DNA of 27,497 nt, taken from contig BEXV01003471.1 in the NCBI GenBank assembly GCA_003118195.1, positions 13,281-40,777 of the forward strand. Direction: 5' to 3'. The notes beneath the pieces are model-generated. The model was given only the letters and a program-made list of their open reading frames with translations, was not told the origin of the DNA and made no database searches. This DNA is from Hemicentrotus pulcherrimus. Its lineage: Eukaryota; Echinodermata; Echinoidea; Camarodonta; Strongylocentrotidae. Shown here piece after piece: positions 21,079 to 27,497 of the stretch (position 1 is its first letter; each line of letters begins with the position of its first letter). The position numbers and the translations under genes were made by a program.

Positions 21079-21165
21079 CTATTTCAAAAGGCCCTCGGTG
21101 TCATTCTTGGTCAGATTGTAAAGGTGCAACAAATTCGACAGATGACTGAATTGACCTTTGAACTC
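21079..21165 (-). CDS. Right plexin, terminal exon
   Basis: 87 nt: 28 codons plus TAG (21079-21081), acceptor TTTGATGCAG. E-F-K-G-Q-F-S-H-L-S-N-L-L-H-L continues the S-I-S-K helix as plexins do with Y-S-E-E-L-I-x-A-L. Family conservation is weak here. The call rests on position, phase, acceptor and the stop falling at the usual plexin length. Confidence 0.7.
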   Translation of the reverse strand, partial: EFKGQFSHLSNLLHLYNLTKNDTEGLLK

Positions 21166-24100
21166 CTGCATCAAATAAAGAAAATAAATGAAATGTTCTA
21201 AATGTCAATTCCGGTAAAAAAAAAAAAAAAGCATATTTAATATATTCCGTTTAAATCCTGACTCGCCTGTTTATCAAATAAACGATATCTTCCAATCACT
21301 AAATGAATATATATAGTTCATGTCATTACAACTACATTTCTGACTTTCAATATATGTCTTAATTCATTACAGTATAGTACAGATAAATTAAAGAACGTGC
21401 AATTTCTTAATCCAAATTCAATATTAGTCCGTCTTAATGTCTAGGCCTGTGGTTGATTGAACATAATTTTAATCAATCTTCGGGGAAAAGGCACGAGCAG
21501 ATCGATAAGCCCACGCGACGGAAGGTCCGTGTGATCGACAAATAACCATGCGCCCCAGAAAGGTAATGCACGATGTAATAATGACATTTAAAACCATGGC
21601 CCGTTGGTCATTTGTAGCCTCATTGAAAGGAAAGTGACTGTAATGTCCAAGAAAGTTGTCCAACAATTGCTCCTGCGCCAATTCCTCTGCGTCTATAACC
21701 TACATAATTCAAATCATTAACTTCAACCCTGGCTCTACCCAGTACTAAACCTAACCCTAACCATCAACCTCAACCTAACTAAACACAATTGCAACCTGAT
21801 CCCTAGCCCTATCTTTGACGAATTACACCTGTATGCCAGGTGATCGATATTTTATTGTCTCGTGGGCTGTTATCATTTTACAGAAGATTATAAAACAATG
21901 ACCAAGTTGAAAATATTTTTTAAAAGCCCAATTTGCAGTGCTCCAAAACCATATCTAGAAACCGTCGATTTGACTGCCATTTTCCATGAAAAACTCATTA
22001 AAAAAACTGTCGGTGTTTGAAAATTCTTATTTTTGCGGGGGTAGGTTGTGCCCATGTGCCACGAACTCGAGAAGAGTAACGTGACCAAAGAACCGGAATC
22101 ATTTACAGGTGCTAGAGAGCGATCACTCGTACTGGAAAAACCGGTACATTTCTGTTGGCATTACAGGAGACTACACTCTGAGGGCGGGCTTTCGATTTGT
22201 GACGAAACACCAGAATGTGAGAAATATCGACGATGTTTAGTTTCAGGGTAAATGGAGCTTCTGCTCCATGGAGTATAGTTTATTAAATCATTGTGAAAAA
22301 TGATTAATTTCATTATATTAAATGGAGGTTTCGTGGTTTAGATATTTAACCAATTGCACCATAATCAGGATAGTGACGATTCGTATCCCAGCCCTGCACT
22401 AATGTCTTTTGTCATATCTGGCCGCTATGCTCTAACAAATGGTAAGAACAGTCCAGGAATGTGATAGCATGACAAACACAAGCGCCATACAAGAAAACAG
22501 TACCTATAATTTCACCTACAAATATATATCGCACTTGCAAATGGGGGACCTGTTTACATCTTGGTGAAGAGTGTTGGATATGGAGTCACGTATTGTGAAA
22601 TTAGGTTTAGTGATTGGCTGGGATTCACAATCTCATTAATCGGATTGAGCTTCAAGTGAATAAAACACTAAACAACAATACTTCATCAGTAAACTCTATC
22701 ATTATTATACTTATTACCTTAGAGATAGAGGAGCAGGCCTTGTTAAGCTTTCCTGGTCGGACCTTGGGTTGACTTGTAACCTGGGTGCAGTAATCAGTCA
22801 TCATCTTTCTCTGGAGTGGATGTTCATTGTAGTAAGGCAGGTGATCCGATTCAGCCTAATGAGAAAGATCATACATTGATGATGGAACAAATGAATGCAA
22901 TATGAGTACTTAGGCTACATCTGCTACATTGGCTATGATATATTTGTTATAGAGGTGTATGGTCTAGTCGACAAGTCACTTGACTGCATATCACGAGGCA
23001 CGAGGATCCAATCCCTGCCATATAATTAGCGTCCTTTAACAATATATTTATCTATGTTTGCCAAACTTGTCCTAGGTGAGGTAAATGGAAAACGTTAGGA
23101 CTTAATTCCCCCGACTGTTTTGGCGCCTTCAATAGGGCTGCTAGCCCTAAGCTTACAATGGCCTGTGCAATAATCCCAAACGCACAGAGGCTTGCTTAAT
23201 ATGTGAGATTTCCTATACAAGAACTGAGTATTATTATCCTAACTGATGTCGAATTACCTGTCTCAAGGTTTTGGTCTTTGCTGCGTCATTAAGAGCACCA
23301 GCAAGAGCAATGGCACATCTATCTGCTGTTTCTGATCTCGGCATCTCAAACAATGACGGTAGGTTGGTGAGCACTGAACTCCAAAAGTTAGACAAGCTGT
23401 GAATGAAAGTTATTCACAACTTGGATTTCTTTTCTCAAAACTCAGTGTTGGTAGGGGTGTGAGTAAAACAGTTCCACTGCTCTAAAGGCGTAAAAAGATT
23501 AATATGTCAGATTGAGGAAGTTTCCTTAATATGTTTTTGCCTCTTGCAGCTCTTCTCCAACAGAAGAGAAGGAGGGCGTTTGGTGGAGGGAGACATAACA
23601 CCAGCCGAACGTATTATCTCCAACATGCAAAACGAACTTAAATATAACAGTTTTTCGCTTTACCATGGTTTTTGCTATTGCTGGGTTTTCATATATAGAT
23701 AATTATGAATCTGTTTATCATCATAGGCGTAGAGTTGTACAGTAATGACTTAATAGTTGTTATAGAATAATTGAATATATACATACAGTTTGAAGATGAA
23801 TGCGCACAGGTGAACCATGAAATCTAACACTGAAATAAATTACATATCAAGTGCAATATATGATATTAATAATGTTTTCAAACATTTAAATAAATGAGCC
23901 CTGCTCACCAATTTTTCTTCCATTTATCCGCGCAATCCTCGGGCAATCCTTCACCTGCATACTTCATAGCCAGTCCATCAAATGTGTCAAAGAGATGCTT
24001 CACAGGTATAGGGATCTTAACTGGTTTCTTGAACATCACTTCAAAAATACCATCCACATATGGACTGATCGATGCCTATAGCAATGAAATAAAGACAATC

Positions 24101-27100
24101 ATACTATCATCAAATGGAAATACTTGCTGGAACCATGTATGATATCATGGATTGTATTGCACATACTAAGAATATTGCTCTACGATTGGTTAAAAGTAAA
24201 TCACGTGATGAAAAATAGTTCGCCCATCATTGCTAGAAGCCAAAAGATGGTTACACTGTGTAGATAGGCTACTATATACACAGTGTAACGCCTTTTCACT
24301 GAAGATAGAAGTCCTATCTACACAGTGCAACTCACTATAACTGTATACGCTGTGTATTGCTCTCCTCTTTAAGTGCTTTTAGTGTTAGTACGCGAACTTT
24401 GGCCACGCGCGAACTCTTAGGGTCACACCACCATACTGCATGCACTGAGTACGTATAGAGAACGTTTGCTAGCTGTTAATTGATGACTTATTGCTCTAAA
24501 ATGACGAAAGAAGTGAAATGTTTCAGATGTGAAATATAAAGCAAATAATCAAGTTCCAATGGATCAATATAGAACCGTAATCCGCTACGAAAATCTTGTA
24601 TTTAAAAGACTCACCTTCATAGTTAACATATGGGGGATCGCGAGATTTCGATCGAGGTTTGCTTTCATTCGATTCATATGATCAGGCAGGTTACTTTTTT
24701 TCCTTGTTAACTCTTCTACACCACCCTGCAGAACAAAAGTAAAAAACAAACTTTTATCGAAATAATATCGCTAGTGACATTTGTTTGTCTCGCAATGTAT
24801 GGTCAACAAGGGATCAAACGATCATGACGTTTCGTGAGCCGCTACAACACTTCGTCAGGTGACGCTTGTTGTTACAATATTTTTTCATCACCTGACAAGG
24901 TGTTGCAGCGGCGCACGAAACGTCGTGACCTTTTGATCCCTTGTTGACCATACATTGCGAGACAAACGAATGTGACTAGCGATAGTACTTTCGATACTAT
25001 ATCTGCAATGAGTAATATATTAAGCATTAAAGAACTTTTTGTTTGCCTCTATTTCCCATTTCCCATTTCCCATTTTTTTTTTCTCTCTGTCTTACCCGTT
25101 CTCTTCTTCTCACTTTCTCTTTCTCTGACTCTTGCTTATCCTTGATATTATATTCACATATATCGTGAACAAAATAGAATGGCGCAATAATAGTTACTAA
25201 CCTTTAGATGGATAGCATTTAAAGCTGGTTGTGAGGGCTGCGATTCAGGGTTCATCTCCACAGTCACATGTTGCAAGGATTCGTCTGTAATAAAAAGAAA
25301 TGTTTGGAGTATATGCCTTAATGTCAATGAGTGGTGCAATTATCACTATCGCCAATACTCCCAAAATGCACGAATGAAAATTTCAATCCCGATATCAAAT
25401 GCACTCTAGAATAGCTTGGTGCATTCGTCGCTTCAAATCCATTTCAAACAGCTGTGTGCGCGTGCGCGCAGTCAGGTCTCGGTCGGAGCCGCAGTCAACG
25501 AGCTAGATAGCTGCCTACATGCCACCTTTCTCTTCGGCTCTATTAAATCGTTTATCGTGAGCAATTTTCTATTTTTACAAACTTAATTGTCAGTTGGAAT
25601 AAGGTGCGATACTGTGAATAACAAACCCTACACAGCGCGCGACTAGGCAAAAGTTGCTCAGAAGGCAAGACAAGTTTGAAATCACGCACGATCATGACTT
25701 CGTTCGCGGCATTTTGACAAAGAACTATTCCAAAATGAAGGAAAAGGAGTGGTATTCCCTAAATATTTATTCTGAAACAATCAATTAAGGACTTGTAAAA
25801 TGTACAAGGAGGTCAATATAGCAGCCGACAGCTTTCGGATACGTATACCGTATGCACCATATGCACCAGAAGCATGGAAGTACAGGAAGTAGTTCGAAAT
25901 TACGTCCAGGAGGTCCATATCGGGGCATTTGGGGAAATTCGCGATGGTGAAAATCAATAAACGCCTCGTGCGCAGCTGAACTCATAGTAATTGAGTCTTA
26001 TCTTACATGTCTTTGACGATACTTCTTTCAGATCAAGGGTTTGATATTCATCACCATGGCTCTTCGGTATTAGTGCAACGTGCGATCCGTTTCTAATCTG
26101 GAAGGACAAAACATAGTTAGGAATTTGATTTAATGTTCCGCATTAATATTCATGACCAACCTATCTGCGCAGGACCAATTAGTTATAATATTCACCTTGC
26201 ACAGTGCCTGGAGTTAAGAACTATTTGTGTGAGCAATAATAGTCAGCTGGCACTGCGCAGCTAAGGTACACACGGACATTACTGCTACAAATCCTGAACC
26301 ATTTTTTACATGCGTAAGTATTCCCCGGTTACGAAAATGACATGTACCCTCGACATTGATCTCAACATAAACTATTCCTGTTTATGGGATTTATTTAATA
26401 GTTTCATTCATGCAGTGTAAAATACCATTGATTCAAAGCTCTATTCTATTATTATCCCGGCCAATCCCGGATTGATATTTCAGGATCAATATTTTAGTAT
26501 AATAATACAAACACGTCCGTATAACAACATTTCAGATCCACTTGTCAGTTCTACGAGGTAAAATTTAGTGCTTACACGTAGCATTTGCGATTACTATCAA
26601 TATAATTAATTATGCATAAACACACTGCTAATAAACTATAAGCTAGTAACGTACTCCTAGGCTCTTCATTGTATTAATCATTGTTTTCCCCTGTGTCTCA
26701 GAGGATTTGTCTATATCTTGTAGCAAAGTGGTCCTTCCAGAAGTCTGAATCCACACTGTAAAATACCAAAAGATAGAATGAGGGGAAGTTTTGAAATTTT
26801 AAGAGCGATTATTATGCTTTGATTATAAACACATTCTCTATGTCCTAGTCTAAAGTTCATCTCGACGAAGATTCACATCTTAGTGGTTAACAGTTGCTGT
26901 TTTTACTCTGATATAAATGATATATGTGCAATGTAACGAAAATAAAGAAAATGCAAAAATCAAATCCCCGTCGGTGGATCAATCAAACAATCCAAACAAG
27001 GTTTAATTAAATGTTAACTTAGAGGCTCAATACATTATAAGTAAAATGCACGTATTTTTGCCACACTTATTGTGGACTATTTTATTCCCAGCCAATGATT

Positions 27101-27480
27101 GTGGAGGTGTTTCAACAGCTCCCGACTTTACTTTGTTAAAGATATGAGGTTGGAGTTCTAATCGAGTTATGTGTTAGGTTTATGTTCAGGCTTCGTTTGG
27201 TCCATGTTCTAAGCAGGGAAATCGGTTGGTGTACGAAATAAGCCGCGGATCAATTAACATTCATTACGCTTCTTCTTCATACAACCGAAATTAAACAATT
27301 ATTATGATTTCATTCATTACTCTCACCTAGATCAACTGCATCTATGTCCCTCGGCAGCAAGCAGTAACTCTTCTTCCAGAGTGAGTCTAGAATCTTCTGT
27401 TTGGCTTGTTTCACAGTATCAACATCCAACACAGTGACATGAAGATAAACATGTCCGTCTTCATCAACAACATCAATGCC
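21079..27480 (-). CDS. Plexin-like receptor, C-terminal cytoplasmic part (gene continues past right edge)
   Basis: Nine exons encode the last 356 residues plus stop: 27480-27327, 26755-26655, 26097-26007, 25284-25202, 24725-24615, 24075-23909, 23396-23258, 22855-22718 and 21165-21079. They total 1,071 nt, an exact multiple of three, with all phases compatible. Residues 1-100 match the RhoGTPase-binding domain (V-T-V-L-D-V-D-T-V-K-Q-A-K-Q-K-I-L-D; G-S-H-V-A-L-I-P-K). Residues 165-356 match the second RasGAP segment (I-P-H-M-L-T-M-K; Y-V-D-G-I-F-E-V-M-F; V-K-H-L-F-D-T-F-D). Plexin GAP domains inactivate Rap/R-Ras at the inner membrane after semaphorin binding. Here the usual L-R-F-W is C-L-S-N-F-W (Asn239) and the last helical region is shortened, so GAP activity is doubtful. 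Numbering is local to this window. Confidence 0.9.
21166..22717 (-). other. Last intron of the right plexin
   Basis: About 1.55 kb. It contains a 70-codon minus-strand ORF (21469-21681), degenerate CCTAACCCTAACC-type sequence (21728-21790) and a 67-codon plus-strand ORF (22048-22251) that resembles nothing known. Confidence 0.6.
21728..21790. repeat. Degenerate CCTAA-rich minisatellite
   Basis: Irregular AACCT/AACCCT units (ACCTAACCCTAACCATCAACC). It recalls telomere-type CCCTAA repeats but is too irregular and short to be telomeric. Confidence 0.6.
22718..22855 (-). CDS. Right plexin, penultimate exon
   Basis: 138 nt, 46 codons, phase 0/0, acceptor CTCATTAG and donor AAG|GTAATA. Y-Y-N-E-H-P-L aligns with plexin L-Y-A-K-D-I-P. 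L-N-K-A-C-S-S-I-S-K aligns with L-N-E-I-Y-S-Y-V-S-K. The roughly 15-20 residues that usually lie between them are missing. Confidence 0.88.
22856..23257 (-). other. Intron of the right plexin, mostly SINE
   Basis: 402 bp, of which about 250 bp is an old tRNA-derived SINE on the plus strand. Confidence 0.65.
22951..23195 (+). mobile_element. Degenerate tRNA-derived SINE
   Basis: A tRNA-like head with A-box-like TGGTCTAGTCG (22959-22969) and B-box-like GGATCCAATCC (23004-23014) is followed by a body of about 170 bp. It differs from the SINE at 4319 in head and body, so it is a second family. Boundaries are approximate. Confidence 0.6.
23258..23396 (-). CDS. Right plexin, GAP exon with altered L-R-F-W motif
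   Basis: 139 nt, phase 2/0, acceptor ATTCACAG and donor CAG|GTAATT. It reads C-L-S-N-F-W-S-S-V-L-T-N-L-P-S-L-F-E, where plexins have C-L-P-L-R-F-W-V-N-V-I-K-N-P-Q-F-V-F-D. The conserved Arg before F-W is Asn here. Confidence 0.92.
23909..24075 (-). CDS. Right plexin, GAP exon
   Basis: 167 nt, phase 0/2, donor TTG|GTGAGC. A-S-I-S-P-Y-V-D-G-I-F-E-V-M-F and I-P-V-K-H-L-F-D-T-F-D match plexin T-L-Q-K-F-V-D-D-L-F-E-T-L-F and A-I-K-Y-M-F-D-F-L-D. Ends D-K-W-K-K-N, like H-x-W-K-S-N in the family. Confidence 0.93.
24250..24331. repeat. Short inverted repeat (hairpin)
   Basis: 19-bp arms 24250-24268 (GTTACACTGTGTAGATAGG) and 24313-24331 are complementary with one mismatch. A third partial arm, TATACACAGTGTAAC (near 24275), can also pair with the left arm. 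Fits a small fold-back or MITE-like element. Confidence 0.85.
24615..24725 (-). CDS. Right plexin, start of second GAP segment
   Basis: 111 nt, phase 0/0, acceptor GTTCTGCAG and donor AAG|GTGAGT. It encodes a basic stretch and then L-A-I-P-H-M-L-T-M-K, aligning with plexin I-Y-L-T-R-L-L-A-T-K. Confidence 0.88.
24756..24995. mobile_element. Fold-back (MITE-like) element
   Basis: Long inverted repeat with arms of about 107 bp, 24756-24862 and 24888-24995, and a 25-bp spacer. Arms are highly similar (ACCATACATTGCGAGACAAA and its complement). It has no coding capacity and lies in an intron 30 bp from an acceptor site. Termini read ATCGAA/TTCGAT. Confidence 0.9.
24996..25201. repeat. Pyrimidine-rich tract in a plexin intron
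   Basis: 25048-25136 is almost pure C/T on the plus strand and includes three TTTCCCA units. On the transcribed plexin strand it is purine-rich. Confidence 0.8.
25202..25284 (-). CDS. Right plexin, linker exon after the RBD
   Basis: 83 nt, phase 1/0, acceptor TTATTACAG and donor AAG|GTTAGT. It encodes a Ser/Pro/Gln-rich linker ending I-H-L-K, where plexins have K-x-W-H-L-V-K. Confidence 0.8.
25285..26006 (-). other. Intron of the right plexin
   Basis: No gene seen. A 66-codon minus-strand ORF at 25785-25985 resembles nothing. An 18-bp alternating purine/pyrimidine tract (25453-25470) lies here. Confidence 0.6.
26007..26097 (-). CDS. Right plexin, third RBD exon
   Basis: 91 nt, phase 0/1, acceptor TCCTTCCAG and donor CAT|GTAAGA. 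I-R-N-G-S-H-V-A-L-I-P-K matches the plexin strand V-x-D-x-S-x-V-A-L-V-P-K that closes the RBD. Confidence 0.9.
26098..27326 (-). other. Introns of the right plexin
   Basis: Introns 26098-26654 and 26756-27326. The first holds a short imperfect inverted repeat (TGCACAGTGCC near 26199 and GGCACTGCGCA near 26248). Otherwise nothing recognisable. Confidence 0.6.
26655..26755 (-). CDS. Right plexin, second RBD exon
   Basis: 101 nt, phase 1/0. It reads V-W-I-Q-T-S-G-R-T-T-L-L-Q-D-I-D, equivalent to the family's W-R-x-G...x-L-Q-D-E-D. Donor GGA|GTACGT is chosen over the nearby GTAC|GTTACT because only it keeps the next exon in frame. Confidence 0.85.
27327..27480 (-). CDS. Right plexin, RhoGTPase-binding domain exon
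   Basis: 154 nt, phase 0/1, acceptor CCATTCTAG and donor CTAG|GTGAGA. It encodes G-I-D-V-V-D-E-D-G then H-V-T-V-L-D-V-D-T-V-K-Q-A-K-Q-K-I-L-D, matching the plexin motif in which the ubiquitin-like RBD begins (V-x-V-L-D-x-D-T-I-x-Q-x-K-E-K-I-L-D). Confidence 0.93.
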
Positions 27481-27497
27481 CTAGAATGGCAAGGGAA

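Larger units (their letters stand above)
23397..24614 (-). other. Two introns of the right plexin (flanking the 23909-24075 exon)
   Basis: Introns 23397-23908 and 24076-24614. The first shows nothing beyond AT-rich sequence. The second contains the inverted repeats at 24250-24331. Confidence 0.6.

Noticed and set aside
21469..21681. 70-codon minus-strand ORF in the last plexin intron as an alternative terminal exon
   Set aside because: An AG precedes it and phase 0 would fit, but the pyrimidine tract is poor and the peptide shows no plexin C-terminal features. The 21079-21165 exon fits position and helix pattern better.
21728..21790. Interstitial telomere repeat
   Set aside because: Only a few irregular CCTAA units, mixed with other variants; a degenerate simple repeat explains it.
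1..27497. CRISPR array, bacterial operon or phage system
   Set aside because: Spliced genes, SINEs and intron-rich AT-rich sequence show eukaryotic DNA. No regularly spaced repeats or polycistronic gene arrangement are present.

Overview
The window looks like metazoan nuclear DNA: AT-rich, spliced genes with GT/AG introns of a few hundred to about 1,700 bp, tRNA-derived SINEs and decayed retroelements. The tRNA-Val-like SINE with a TTA-repeat tail, the Ty3/gypsy relic and the base composition resemble sea urchin or other echinoderm genomes. That assignment rests on memory of repeat families and is only moderately sure.

Two plexin-type semaphorin-receptor genes lie head to tail on the minus strand, and the window holds parts of both. 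On the right (27480 down to 21079), nine exons encode the last 356 residues of one plexin: the RhoGTPase-binding domain, the second half of the RasGAP-like domain and the stop codon. On the left (6491 down to 1188, continuing past the left edge), six exons encode the first 590 residues of another plexin: signal peptide, sema domain, PSI cysteine module and the start of the next ectodomain segment. Every exon joins in phase at consensus splice sites. In the right gene the conserved Arg of the family's L-R-F-W motif is Asn, and a stretch of the C-terminal GAP lobe is missing, so it may not act as a GTPase-activating protein.

Upstream of the left plexin is a decayed tandem copy of its 5' end. 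The segment 5767-7495 (most of coding exon 1, the 5' intron, a candidate non-coding first exon and a TATA-like element) recurs at 7522-10787 as a broken pseudogene. A 1.475-kb repeat (8727-10201) was later inserted into that second copy. It has TG...CA ends and a possible CAAC target duplication, so it may be a solo LTR. Opposite-strand relatives of its two halves lie at 10871-11384 and 16945-17900. Between these is a damaged Ty3/gypsy gag-pol remnant (15285-16628) whose reverse-transcriptase, RNase H and most integrase sequence is deleted.

The rest (11385-15200, 17900-21078) holds no gene I can recognise. It contains a poly-C/poly-G-bounded repeat, microsatellites and a few unexplained ORFs. 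The introns of both plexins carry SINEs and fold-back repeats.
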